Assembly: GCA_035582835.1 (NCBI GenBank)
Contig: JAYKAV010003087.1
Span: forward strand, 363,481 to 427,480
Direction: 5' to 3'
DNA length: 64,000 nucleotides
DNA from: Phoebastria nigripes
Taxonomy: Eukaryota > Chordata > Aves > Procellariiformes > Diomedeidae
The translations under genes were made by a program, and so were the position numbers. The notes beneath the pieces were generated by a model, which searched no databases, was not told the DNA's origin, and saw only the letters and a list, made by a program, of their open reading frames with translations. Each line of letters starts with the position of its first letter. Within the stretch, counting starts at the first letter, position 1. Positions 12,715 to 25,300 of the stretch are shown piece by piece.

Positions 12715-15281
12715 ATAAATTCCTGTTTCTGCACCTTTTGGCTATAAATCTCAACTATGACACCAGGAACCATGAAATATTTGCCTAGGCTTGGAAGACG
12801 TGGCAAGCTTCTGAGTAACTGCTATTTTGTATTACCCAAATACTATCCCTAGATATAATGAAATTTCCCCACACAAATCTCTACCCCTACTACCAGCACT
12901 CATGCAGCTTCTGCATTTTCTTAGTTTGTCTCCCAGACAAACTCNCAAACCCTGTTTTGAGTGGCATCGCTACTAAGTTACAAAGCAGGTATCTGCTGTA
13001 TCTCAGGTAGAGTTTGCCAAGTAGAATAACACTTGTATAAAACTTAATAAAAACATTCCCNTTCTGAGACAAAACATTTTTTGGAAATATCTTTCCCTCA
13101 ACAGCCACAAAAAATTTCCCACGCCCATTTTTTCTTTAGCAATTACCTTATTTGACCTGGTTTTGTTCTGAGGAGTTCTTAATGTCACTAGCCTAGTGCA
13201 CTAGGAGAAAGTTAATACAATTAACTGGAAAGCACTCAGGAATCAGACTCAACAGGATGAAAAGCACTACGCAAAAACTTGGGTTGAGGTTTCTTGAGCA
13301 TCTGGGAACACCTAGCTAACATAAAGAATCCTCAGTGACTTAACACTGCCAAGCACTTTTATTCTGGCTTGCGTACAATCACCTTGTGCTAATATTATGC
13401 CTGTCCTTGTGCTAAATTAGTTACCAGATTGCATGCGTTTGGGGGATCTGAATGCAAACAGCTAGGCTGCTGTCACAAACAGACCACACAAAGCATCTAC
13501 CCAGCGAGAAAACATCTGGGGGTTTGTATGCATTGGTCCATCCAAAGATAGCACTTACATTACAGTGCCCTTATTAAGCTTAAAAAACTGCAGTCTCTTC
13601 TCACTTGTTACTTAAATGCTGGGCTGCTGTTGGGATCACAAGCACTAATCAGTGTGGGTTGTTCACAAACATAGATGTTACCCAGAGAAGATCTTAACAG
13701 CTAGCACTTCAGTGTCTTTCATGTGTGGATCCTCTCGTTTTCAAACTCATCACTTTACTAGCAGGGATGAAACTACCCCATTACCTTTTTAATGATGACT
13801 AAGAGATTGACACTGAAATGCCATCAACACACTGCACTCACAGCCATCAGGCCACTCTCAAACAGCTTTCTCCTTCCACTGTTCCTCAACAATTTTAGAG
13901 GGACAGAAACAACTGCTTTCTATAGCTTCAGTAGTATACTAAGCACCATTAGAAAAATATAGCCAGAAAATAGTTGACTTAATTCTAACCTTCCATTTAC
14001 ATTTAAAGCTTTGAAGGGGGTGCCACAGGCTACAATGCTTAATTTTATTTTCATTAGTTTGCAAAGATAATTTCTTTGGGGTTTGGAGACTAAGCACAGA
14101 AACCAACTCCCTTTGAGCAGTGCTTCTTGGTTTTTGGAAAAAGTCAGCCCTAATTTTGAAATTTATTTTTTAAAAGAAGTCAGATTGCCCTATGATCACT
14201 GCTCACTGTTAGGAATCTAGAGATACTATTCTAGAACTAAGACTCGACAAGAAATTGATTGCAACTCTTCCTTCTGAAATCTTGTAACATAGGTAAAGCT
14301 TTGGCATCCATCTGGAGAATGTTATACAGCTGATGAATAAGTCCAGACCACTGCTGGCTGAAGCATTTCCTCCATTCAGCTTATCCATACCATCTTTTTC
14401 CTTTACACTTGATTTTGTCTACTTGTCTCTACTAAAGATGCAATAAAGCAACATAGCTTGAAAATGAGACAATTCTGAACTAGAGTGACAGTTCCAGCCC
14501 TCAGTAAGAAGAGAACAACAGTGTTTGTTGTAAACATTCAAGGTCACATCCTGAAGTTATAGAACAAAGTTTTATTCTCAATAATGACTGATTTCTAGTA
14601 AATCAACAAGAAACACATCTTAACAATAAGGGACAGAATTTAGCCAATAGGCTATAAGACAAAAAGCCTAGGCTATAATTCATATTTAGTTTTCTTACCT
14701 GGGTTCTTAGATGCTTCTTGTTTGGTTCATTATCACAAACTGCTATACTCGGACACTAAAGATGCAGCACACAAGCTCTTCATAGGTAAATCCATTTCTC
14801 ATCATCTCACTTACCAATTTCCCCATACTTGCATTTACTACAGATGAAAAATAATACTTAAGAATGTATGAGGAGATACAATACCCTTAGGCACCTTAAT
14901 CTATCAATTTAACAGTACAGTCTTCAAAATAAATTTTGATTCAGATATTTAAGAATGATGGAAAAATGATATACTATGTAAATAAAACTTCTACTTTAGA
15001 TGAAAAACAATCCACAAGGAAAAAATCTCTATGCAGATTTATTCAATCATGCATGCCTCATATGTTACTACTACAGCACATTACCCACAAACAATTTCTC
15101 CATTAGTGAATACTCAATTCATCTACCGGTGCTTAATAAATATTTGATCCTAATTAAACGTAATGATTTTCTCTGCTTCTTGAGATGCTGCTGCAGATCA
15201 ATAAGAGACTTTTTTTAGCACACCAGTTGATTTAAAAGCAAAATTTTGAGAATCTGGTGTGAATTCTGTTTAAAGATAAGC
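12715..15281. other. Non-coding sequence between two CR1 copies
   Basis: No gene, RNA or structured repeat stands out. Two isolated ambiguous bases occur (about 12945 and 13061). The sequence is AT-rich with scattered short homopolymers. Confidence 0.7.
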
Positions 15282-18055
15282 AAACACCCAGCCAGTAAGA
15301 CAGCTTCATTGGGGGCCCAACTTAAATGCCTCTATGCAAATGCATGTAGCATGGGGAATAAACAAGAGGAGTTAGAGACGTGCACATGCCTGCAGGGCTA
15401 CGATCTTATTGGCATCACGGAGATGTGGTGGGATGAAGGAATACAGGCTCTTTAGGAAGGACAGGCAGGGGAGACGAGGAGGGGGTGTCACTCTCTATGT
15501 CAATGACCAGCTGGAGTGCATGGAGCTCCGACTGGGGATGGATGAGGAGCCGACCCAGAGCTTATGGGTCAGGATTAAAGGGAAGGCAGGGACAGGTGNC
15601 ACTATTGTGGGGATCTGCTACAGGCCACCCAACCAGGAAGACCGAGCAGATGAGGCCCTCTATAGACAGATAGGAGCAGCCTCACGTGCACAAGCCCTGG
15701 TCCTCAGGGGGGACTTCAACCACACCAATATCTGTTGGAGGGACAGCACAGCAGGGCATAAGCAATCCAAGAGGTTCCTGGAATGCATCAATGATAACTT
15801 CCTTCTCCAAGTGATAGAGGAGCCAATGAGGAGAGGTGCTATGCTGGACCTTGTTCTCACCAACAAGGAGGGGCNGGTGGGGAATGTGAAGCTCNANGGC
15901 AGCCTNGGCTGCAGTGACCATGAAATGGTGGAGTTCAAGATCCTTAGGGCACCGAGGAGGGCGTGCAGCAAGCTCGCTACCCTGGACTTCAGGAGAGCAG
16001 ACTTTGGCCTCTTCAGGGATCTGCTTGGTAGAGTGCCATGGGACAATGCCCTAGAGGGAAGAGGNGCCCAAGAAAGCTGGTTAATATTCAAGGATCACCT
16101 CCTCCAAGCGCAGGAGCGATGCATCCCAACAAAGAGGAAGTCAGGCAAAAATGCCAGGAGGCCTGNNTGGATGAACAAGGAGCTCCTGGACAAACTCAAA
16201 CACAAAAAGGAAGCCTACAGAGGGTGGAAGCAAGGACAGGTAGACTGGGAGGAATACAGACAAATTGTCCGAGCTGCCAGGGATCAGGTTAGGAAGGGTA
16301 AAGCCTTGATAGAATTAAATCTGGCCAGGGACATCAAGGGCAACAAGAAAAGCTTCTACAGCTACNTTGGNGATAAAAGGAAGACGAGGGAAAATGTGGG
16401 CCCTCTCCAGAAGGAAACGGGAGACCTGGTTACCTGGGATATGGAGAAGGCAGAGGTACTCAAGGACTTTTTTGCTTCAGTCTTCACCAGCAAGTGCTCA
16501 GGCCTCACCACCCAAGCCGCAGAAGGCAAAGGCAGGGACTGGGAGAATGAAGAGCCACCCACTGTAGGAGAAGATCAGGTTCGAGACCATCTAAGGAGCC
16601 TGAAGGTGCACAAGTCCATGGGACCTGATGAGATCCATCCGTGGGTCCTGGGGGAACTGGCGGATGAAGTTGCTAAGCCACTATCCATCATATCTGAGAT
16701 GTTGTGGCAGTCCAGTGAAGTTCCCACTGACTGGAAAAGGGGAAACATAACCCCTATTTTTAAAAAGGGAAGAAAGGAAGACCCAGGGAACNACAGGCCA
16801 GTCAGTCCCACCTCTGTGCCTGGGAAGATCATGGAACAGATCCTCCTGGAAGCTATGCTAAGGCCCATGGAGGACAGGGAGGTGATTCGAGACGGCCAGC
16901 ATGGCTGCACCAAGGACAAGTCCTNCCTGACNAANCTAGTGGCCTTCTANGATGGANTGACTACATCAGTGGACATGGGAACGGCTACAGATGTTGTCTT
17001 TCTGGACCTCTGTAAGGCCTTTGACACGGTCCCCCACAACATCCTTCTCTCTAAACTGGAGAGATATGGATTTGATGGGTGGACTGTCTGGTGGGTGAGG
17101 AATTGATTGGCTGGTCACATCCAGAGGGTAGTGGTCAATGGCGCAACGTCCAGATGGAGATCAGTGACAAGTGGCGTCCCGCAGGGGTCCGTATTGGGAC
17201 CTGTTTAATATCTTCATCAATGACATAGATGGTGGGATCGAGTACACCCTCAGCAAGTTTGCAGATGACACCAAGCTGAGTGGTGCGGTCAACACACCTG
17301 AGGGACAGGATGCCATCCAGAGGGACCTGGACAAGCTCGAGAAGTGGGCCTGTGTGAACCTCATGAGGTTCAACAAGGCCAAGTGCAAGGTCCTCTACCT
17401 GGGTCGGGGCAACCCCCAGTTATCGATACAGGCTGGGGGGTGAAGGGATTGAGAGCAGCCCTGCCAAGAAGGACTTGGGGGTACTGGTGGATGAAAAGCT
17501 NGACATGAGCCAGCAATGTGCNCTCACAGCCCAGAAGGCCAGCCGTATCCTGGGCTGCATCAAAAGAAGCATGGCCAGCAGGTCAAGGGAGGTGATTCTG
17601 CCCCTCTGCTCTGGTGAGACCCCACATGGAGTCCTGCATCCAGCTCTGGAGCCCTCAGCACAAGAAAGACACGGACCTGTTGGAGCGGGTCCAGAGGAGG
17701 GCCACGAAAATGATCAGGGGGATGGAACACCTCTCCTGTGAAGAAAGGCTGAGAGAGTTGGGGTTGTTCAGCCTGGAGAAAAGAAGGCTTCNGGGAGACC
17801 TTATTGCAGCCTATCAGTACTTAAAGGGGGCTTATAAGACAGATAGGGACAAACTTTTTAGCAGGGCCTGTTGCAACAGGACCAGGGGNAATGGNTTTAA
17901 ACTAAAAGAGGGTAGATTCAGACTAGATAAGGAAGAAGTTTTTTACAATGAAGGTGGTGAAACACTGGAACAGACTGCCCAGAGAGGTGGTAGATGCCCC
18001 ATCCCTGGAAACATTCAAGGTCAGGTTGGATGGGGCTCTGAGCAACGTGATCTAG
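15282..18055 (+). pseudogene. CR1 ORF2 (endonuclease and reverse transcriptase), broken
   Basis: ORF2 of CR1 encodes an apurinic-like endonuclease that nicks the target and a reverse transcriptase that copies the element RNA there. Visible endonuclease marks are YDLIGITEMWWDE (the ITE glutamate), RGDFNHTNICW, MLDLVLTNKEG and CSDHEMVEF. RT marks are [31 protein letters not shown] (first catalytic Asp), VPQGSVLGP and [12 protein letters not shown] (FADD as the usual YADD/FADD core). Breaks I can place are: lost residues with a frame change near 15437 (WWDE runs straight into YRLFRKD); TGA at 17104-17106 where Trp is expected; a small deletion near 17203 in the LGPVLFNIF block; a frame change near 17440; a short deletion near 17607; and a 2-base loss near 17934. 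ORF2 ends at TAG 18053-18055. It is non-functional. Confidence 0.93.
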
Positions 18056-18142
18056 TTGAAGATGTCCCTGCCCATGGCAGGGGGGTTGGACTAGATGACC
18101 TTTAAAGGTCCCTTCCAACCCAAACTATTCTATGATTCTATG
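18056..18142 (+). other. CR1 3' UTR: terminal hairpin and octamer tail
   Basis: After the ORF2 stop the 3' UTR carries an inverted repeat, GGTTGGA (18084-18090) with TCCAACC (18114-18120). It encloses a perfect 14-base palindrome, GACCTTTAAAGGTC (18097-18110). Two ATTCTATG octamers follow. The CR1 3' end (hairpin plus short tandem octamers instead of poly-A) is known as the likely recognition site for its own RT. The same layout appears in the 7.5 and 43.9 kb copies with substitutions, and the 12.1 kb copy lacks the inner palindrome. Confidence 0.85.
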
Positions 18143-19782
18143 AACATGGAAAAAATGTGTTTTCTCTCTCAAGAGATTCTAAAAGGGGAAAATTAATTAC
18201 GCAAACCGAGTTGCTTTCCAGAAGACTGCATTAGATACATCCCTGTCACCAAAAAACTGTAACTGATAACCAAAAGCCACTCAACACCCTTGGGCCACTT
18301 GAAATGAAATTTAAGTATTCATACATAAAATAATTTCTCAACATATTCTATACTTGATTACACATTTACAACTGAAGAGACAGCTTGTTACTTTAAGCTG
18401 TCTTGCCAGTTTTTTTTTTTTAATTAAGGAAGAAATTTTGGAGTTTGCATGTTTATTTTAGCATTCACTTGCAATTTTCAGTGTTCTGTTTAATCATGAA
18501 ATTAGGGAGGTTTTCTTTTTAAAGACTTCTACCATTGCATAAAGAAGATTTTTGAATTTTCTTTAAAAACAGAACATTCCATAACTTTTTTTTTTTTTAA
18601 TTAAAAGCTTTGTTCCAGTTTTGTGAAAATTCATCTGTTTTCCTTAGGAATAGGAAGGTTACCATTAGGACTAAAAGTTCATTCAATCAGGCCAGACACA
18701 CAGGATTTAGGCTGGCCAGCACTGCTTGGTGGAGGTGGCAGTGGGGAAAGAAATTCCAAGGCCTGAAGCTCTCTCTTCTATTAAAAGAAATGTTAACATA
18801 TTGCTTTGAACACTTCCCAGGGATGGCTNTAGCACCCTGAAGTCAAATATATTGCAACAAGTATTCTGTCATGTATTAAGCTAATTTCACAGCTGTTCCT
18901 TTGCTGTTATTTTACACCTCACACTCAGGTTCAGAACCTTTCATTTTGAACAATTACCGATACCTCCCCCACTTAAAAGTATTCACAGGTTTTCAAATTG
19001 TGGAATGGATTTGCCTGTACACAGCTTATTTCCTAGCTATCAAAAAAAGAATCACCATCTTAATTGGCACTAATTGGTGGCCCCAGCACAGAAGGGGCCT
19101 AGAGAAGGGCTTGCCTAGATAAAGAGTTTCCCCTGAGACACGCTCCATAGTGGTGCCATGCCAAGGGAGAAGCATCATATGCTTTTGTGACTTCTGGTGC
19201 TGCCCGAGAGAACTTTTATTTTGGGGACTTGATCCTGTACCCTTCCAAGAGGGTATATTTCACACATTTTCCTCCAGACAACCAAGGAAGAAAATCAGAG
19301 GCAAACATTCCTCCCCTCAAGCTGAGCCCATAGATGAAAATTAGAACCTAAATCACTTATGTAAAGTAATACTGGCAAGAATGGGTGCTTAAAACTAGTT
19401 TAAACTAAACATTGTAAATTGTTTCATCAGACACCTGCAGGAGTTCTAGTTTATTTTAATGCATAGATCTAGCAATTTCAGAAACAGCATATTTCAGCAG
19501 TATTGCCGATATCAGCTATTTAGGCAAAGGCAGTTAAAAACTTCAAACTAAAAATTTAAAAAGAAACTAAAATGAAATACTGTATCTTTTGTACCTGGAG
19601 CTAACCTAACCTCTGATTAGGGGACAACTGGAATGTCTTTTCAAGCTTTGGCTAGATATTTCAAATCTAAACAAAGCGGAAATTCCCAGGTAATACCGGA
19701 GGATATAGAAGTGAGACTTCATGGGACACAAATAGAGACTTGTGCATGAAATGACAAGAGATGGCAACACAGACTAAGGGCT

Positions 19783-19858
19783 GGATTCATTGCACTTATT
19801 TAAACTTGAATCATTTCCTTGGATTCATTGCACTTATTTAAACTTGAATCATTTCCTT
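19783..19858. repeat. Perfect 38-bp tandem duplication
   Basis: Two identical, adjacent 38-base copies (19783-19820 and 19821-19858), each starting GGATTCATTGCACTTATTTA and ending ATCATTTCCTT. There are no mismatches between copies, so the duplication is probably recent or polymorphic, or it is an assembly artefact. Confidence 0.95.
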
Positions 19859-21626
19859 AAGGACTCCTATTTACTTGAGCAAGCCATTTAGGCACTTCCA
19901 AGGAGTGATTAAGCCCATTCCAGATCACACTTCCTTCTGACCGAGCTGCTGTTGACTACTTATGGAATCCCAATTCTGGCACATTAGTGAAGAGCCTCAA
20001 GTTCAGTGGGTCCAACCTGAGTCTTGCTTAAATACTGAATTTCAGGTGTACAATTTTAAAAGCATTACTTCGCAGGATTCTCAGTCCCTTTTCAAGAAGC
20101 ATCTTTGCTCATTGCAATGGTCTGAGTTACAGACTTTAACATTTTTGAAATTCCTACTGTGCATCTGCCCCAAGCCTGAATGCGTATTATCATTATAACC
20201 TGATTCTTGAGGAGTTTACATTTCTTTGAGGGGTTAATATAATAGGTTTCAAGTTCCTACATCACTTAAGTACTGCCAGAAGATTTCCTTTAGGAGAATT
20301 TAAAGTCTTGGCCTTAGTTCTCCCTGAACACTTGTACTTCTCTAACAGACAGTAAAAAAATATTTCACAATGACACCATCTACCTCCCTATTTCACTTTC
20401 CCTATAGATTGTTGCTTTTAACAGTAATCCACTGCATTGCTAGACAGGAATGCTGGACATGGTGAAATGCTAAGGTAGCTTGCACTGCATAGGAGAATCC
20501 AGATGCATTTGCCTCCTTGTATGCAGGGTATATGGTTGTTTTGTGCATGTGCAGCAAACCAAGATGAGCAAGGAAGGCATATAATTAATTTTTAGCCTTT
20601 AAGACACAGGATCTAGCAAAAAATAAATCTCTAATTTATGAGACTTTTTTTAAGAGAATGGCTGAGACCAGCTCTTGGACAATAGTGTAAGTGTAGGTGT
20701 TTATATGCTGGAACATGTAAGAAAACAGGCCTCCCCTAGGATATTGACAAGGTAGGTGTCTACACTAGACAATAGAGTTGCCATCTTTTTTTTCCTTTGC
20801 TCCCCAAAATTGAAAATTAAAGCTAGTTTTCACTAAAAAAAAAAAATACCCTCCACAACAACTACTAACAGCCTGATTCCACAATGAACTCTGAGCCTAT
20901 CCCCTCTCGTGAGATGCACCTGAGATCCTGATGGGATACAAATCAGCATGGATACTGTCCTGTGCAGAATTTAAAGAAACAAGCAGGAACAACACTGGAG
21001 GAATTCCCTTCACTATCTTTAGTACTGTATTGTGGTTTAACAAAATCAATACTGCCAAACTGCTTCTACTTTGCTGGTTTTCAGATGTTTTACATTATTA
21101 ATACATTTTCAGTATATATTTTGTTCTGTCATTGCTCATGTTAAGTCTTTCACCTACTGCAGAACATGCCAGATTTCCTACTTAAGTTTCTAAACTCACC
21201 AGGATTGAAGTCTGCAGCAGAAAACACTATGATTGATACCAATAAGCAATGCATAGTACAAGTCTAAAAAGTTTTGATTTTTGGTATCTGACACTACTTT
21301 AAAGATGATTTGTGAAGTCAATATATGAAGTCACTTTAATGTTTAATGAACATGTTAGAGTATAGTAAAATTTGAGATGTACCCGATTTGTGTAAGGGAT
21401 TCCAAAAAGTCCACATAAGCTATGGATATTTTATATTCTAGGAACACTCTTGATTTTTAAAGCTCCTGTGCAAAATTATCAAAACAGTAATTTGGATCTG
21501 TTCGTTCTCCAGTTTTTGCTGCATAGTAAAATTTAATTTGGGGTTTGAAATGTACTGCTATCTCTGTTTTTTAATTTCATATTTAACCCATTCTGCTTTT
21601 TAGAGTGGTAGAAGACACGGTAGTGG

Positions 21627-21631
<5 letters not shown>

Positions 21632-21658
<27 letters not shown>
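21632..21658. repeat. (GTTTT)n simple repeat
   Basis: A short pentanucleotide tract of T7 then GTTTT units, similar in composition to the tract at 1713-1765. Confidence 0.88.
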
Positions 21659-22365
21659 AAGAAAACAATGGCTAACCTACTATTGCATTAGTGAGCTATA
21701 TATCAAGAAACTATACAGCTAAAGACTCTTGAACAACAACATTTATGACTAAACGGCAGCCTTGTAACTAACCTAGTATATGGGGTAGTATACAATTGCC
21801 TTGACAGAAGAATAAATAGACACTTATCTCTGCTCAGGGGACTGGGAAAGCTGACAATCATCTGTTACCTAGTGTGATGAATATCCCATCGCTTACCACA
21901 TGTCTAGTAATTTTTAATGTGCAGTGATGTAAAATGTCTGCTTAGACCAGGTTTTCTTCCATCATATTAGTTCACTCAGAGTTCACCTGAGCAGCTTAAA
22001 GGCGGCACTTCATATTAAACACAATCACTTTGATCACTCTTAATTTACAATTACAGCAGAAAAAACACGGCACTTCAACAATGTGGGAAGATGTGGTTTA
22101 TTTGGGGGACTTCTCTACTTACTCCAGTGTGCTTTTATTGACTTTCTGTAATCCTGTACCTCATGACTGCTTTTATCTGTGCACTGCTCTTGTGCTGCCT
22201 GTGCTGAAACAGAGAAAGGAGTTGTGCTGGCAATTTTATTTATGTGTAGGTCAAGCAGTAGAGGTCATCAGCACCCAACTAGATCCCACCCGAAGAGAAC
22301 AATGGAATAAATGCACCCTATATAAAACCAACCTATATAAAATGCCACCNAAAACAAGCAACTAG

Positions 22366-22383
22366 TCAGACAAGCTTGTCTGA
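22366..22383. repeat. Perfect 18-bp palindrome
   Basis: TCAGACAAGCTTGTCTGA is its own reverse complement with no spacer. It has a HindIII-type centre (AAGCTT). It could be a dimeric binding site or chance; about 0.2 such sites are expected in a random 64 kb. Confidence 0.9.
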
Positions 22384-25300
22384 GACGTTGGTATCAGCTG
22401 TCAACCTAGTATTTCTGTCTAGGTCAGAAGGACTACATCATTCCAAAGAGCTGGCAAGCTAAGGAAGCCTAGGAAGGACAACTGATTAGCCACATAAGTT
22501 GCTTCACACAGTGATACTGCACTGAAGAATTCTGAAAGATAGTTTTCCTTAATATTCCAAATGATACCATCTCCTGCCAGAATATTCTAATGATTTTTTT
22601 TCTAATTGCAGCTTGAAGCTTCAAACAAACAGTCATAAAGAAAGGTGGCAAATTCTGCTCTTAGCTATACAACTTTTACACTGTTCTAGACACTGACTTC
22701 AATAATATTCCTACTGCTCTGTAACAGCAAAAGGAGGAGATTGGGAAATGGGCACAAAGGTGAATGAAGGTATTTAAATAAATTCTGACATTAGGAACAG
22801 GGACAAACTACATTGCTCAGCCATACTCAGAAGAAAAATCCACCTGCCACTTCCAAAGAAGAATCATCTTTCCATTTATCACAAACACTATGCTCTGTAT
22901 GAAAAGGGTAGCACGAAGCCCAAAACAGTAACAGTTTTAAAAACCATTTTCATCATTGGTATTGACTGAAGATGTGTCATTGCTGTATTAAAGCTACTCC
23001 CAATCTCTAAAATACAGTAACAAGAAACCTAACAAGTTACCAAATAAGGTCTAATTCAAAAGGTAACTTGAAATTAAGTTTCAGAGTTAGCAGTAAGGAA
23101 TGATTTCAAGTATGCTGCCTGGTCAAAACAGAACAAATTCCCCACAAAGACTATTTTAATTCCCAGTATTAAGTATCCNTCAATGTGAAAGGGAATATTG
23201 TTGAAAAATAAATATTGACTAATATAGGGTCAGTTTTTCTAGACTGAGTATCTGGGTACCCACAGCACAATGCACAAACATGGCAGAAAATTAGAATAGT
23301 GCACCTGCAAGAATCAAGCAATTGAAAGATTTAACTGACAAAATCTACTTTGCAACTGTGTCTCTATTCATCCAGGTATCCCTCAAACATCTGACAAATT
23401 CCTTCAGAGATGAGATACCATGTCCACCATAAGGTTAAAACCCCCTTATTTTCAGAAAAGTAAATTCAATCAAGATTAAAGCTGGCCCACTGTGCTGCAG
23501 CCATGGGGTGGGGGGAGGGGAGCAATAAAAAAAATAAAAATCACACTGCATCAATACTGTAAGAATCTCTTTGGCATGTGCAAAGGCTTGTGTTCACATA
23601 TATAAGTAAATGTGAAATATCTGCACCATTAAAAAGTTTGAGACAACTTCCTGTGTCCTTCCTTTCCTTCAATTAGGCTTTCCCCACACATAACAAACTT
23701 TACCCTTTACATCTACTGATGGCTTTGTAGGACTTGCTATTGGTATTGCTACAAGGTTACACCTGTATCCTGAGGCACACCAGTGGATGCCAGAGCACAA
23801 CTGCTGAGGGAGCTGCCCTTTCTTCACCTCTGCAGAGCAGCTTGTAGCATCCCAGTATTCTCCGAGGCACAGCTCCGGAAAGCCACTCTGAAGCTCCCAA
23901 GCTGACGGGCAGAACATCAGCACAGAAAAACAGATGACTGTACCAAAGGTCTTAATGAAGCTAATGAAGTTCTCCACCTTTCAGGCAATGAAATTGCATC
24001 CTGGCAATTAATGAGCAGAATATATGACAGTACCACGACAGTGTAGTTTAGTATTTTCTAGGGCAGACTTCCATTACAGAAACAATGGATTATGCCAAAA
24101 TTAAAGATGATTCAGCCCAAAAACTCAAACAGTCTAAGATACAGAAACATCCTCTGCCACAAGAGCAGCTAAAGTTTCTTACAGTCTTGATCAACATTCG
24201 TCCTACTTCATAACCTCATTGGTATCAATCAAGTCTGTCAAATCGCTCTGAAGTGCAGGACACAGTTTTTCTCAAGATTGACTCCATTTTTAATAAAGAT
24301 TTAACAGTTCTTATAGGACCCTCTTGTTACAAATATATGTATTTCAAAAGAGTCTGAATCCACCTTTATTTTGATAACAAGTATATGTAATTTTTAGCAC
24401 GTTTAAGCAAATAGCAGATTTTGCACTTGTGCATTTTCCTTCACAAACAGAACAAAATTCACATATCAGATGAACAAAAAGAGCAAAGACACAGCTTCTA
24501 AAAGATGATCTGTTAATAAGCAGTATCATTGTCAGCTCTCTTCATTAGCCAGCTCAAGCATTAGAGATAACACATATTTAGACAACTTGACCTACAACAG
24601 GTTAAGTTTATTGTTGTTCCTACCACCTCTCCAGTGATAATTCAACACTGGTAAAAAGTGAACTACTAGCTACGTATACCATTGCCAAATGAAATATTTG
24701 GGATCCAGCTCCCTACTCACCTGGTTCTGCAGCACTCTACCACGTTTAAATAAAGCAGCTAGCAGTAACATCTCTGGTAAAATTCTTTATTAGAACAGTA
24801 TCTTTTTCTTGGTTACAAGAAAACGTTTTCACTAGAATCTTAGTAGGCAGGCACAGCAAATAGAAAAGTGAAGGAAACCCTTTAAATGATCAGAAGAATG
24901 CTAAACACATTCTCACTGGTAGTTGAATTGCAAAAAGCCAATTATTAACAAGCAAAGATCTATGGTAGGCTTTCTTGGCAGGTAATGTACTTGTAACCCA
25001 AGGACTGAAACTGTCACTGAACATTGACCAATAATGGTAATGTTGAGAGAAAATGATGAAGTCAGCACTAATGTTAAGCTACTGACTTGCCTTCTAGACT
25101 GGAAAAATCTAGAGACCTAGTTTGACCTCTCACAGCCCTCAGCATGAACACAGACAAAGTATCAACATTGCAATATGCACCTGCAATATAGATGAGAAAA
25201 TGCAGCGTGCATTTGAGTAACAATATTTTAATAGTGGAAATATTCCTCAAGTTTGTCAGTAGTTAGAAAAAATAATGATTTAGGAAAGATTTTTTTTTAG

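Larger units (their letters stand above)
15282..18142 (+). mobile_element. CR1 LINE, long copy with EN and RT regions (subfamily B)
   Basis: This is the most complete retrotransposon in the window, about 2.9 kb. It starts within or near the start of ORF2 (first recognisable residues KHPASKTASLGAQLKCLY), so ORF1 and the 5' UTR are missing or unrecognisable. It ends with two tandem ATTCTATG octamers at 18127-18142, the classic CR1 3' end. In order it carries an AP-like endonuclease, a reverse transcriptase, the C-terminal region and a 3' UTR with a terminal hairpin. Reading is broken by several small deletions and one nonsense codon. It also carries 21 of the window's single ambiguous bases. 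The 5' boundary is approximate because no full-length relative is present for comparison. Confidence 0.96.

Noticed and set aside
15660..16919. Minus-strand and alternative-frame proteins across the long CR1
   Set aside because: They overlap the clear EN-RT frame on the + strand and carry no motif of their own.
22030..22365. + strand frame of about 111 codons
   Set aside because: It starts at TTG, ends in low-complexity sequence and shows no domain.
23669..23977. Minus-strand frame that looks like a secreted cysteine-rich protein (hydrophobic N-terminus, six further cysteines)
   Set aside because: It begins at GTG with a stop one codon further upstream, has no ATG before the hydrophobic segment, and matches no family I know. 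Its length is within chance expectation.
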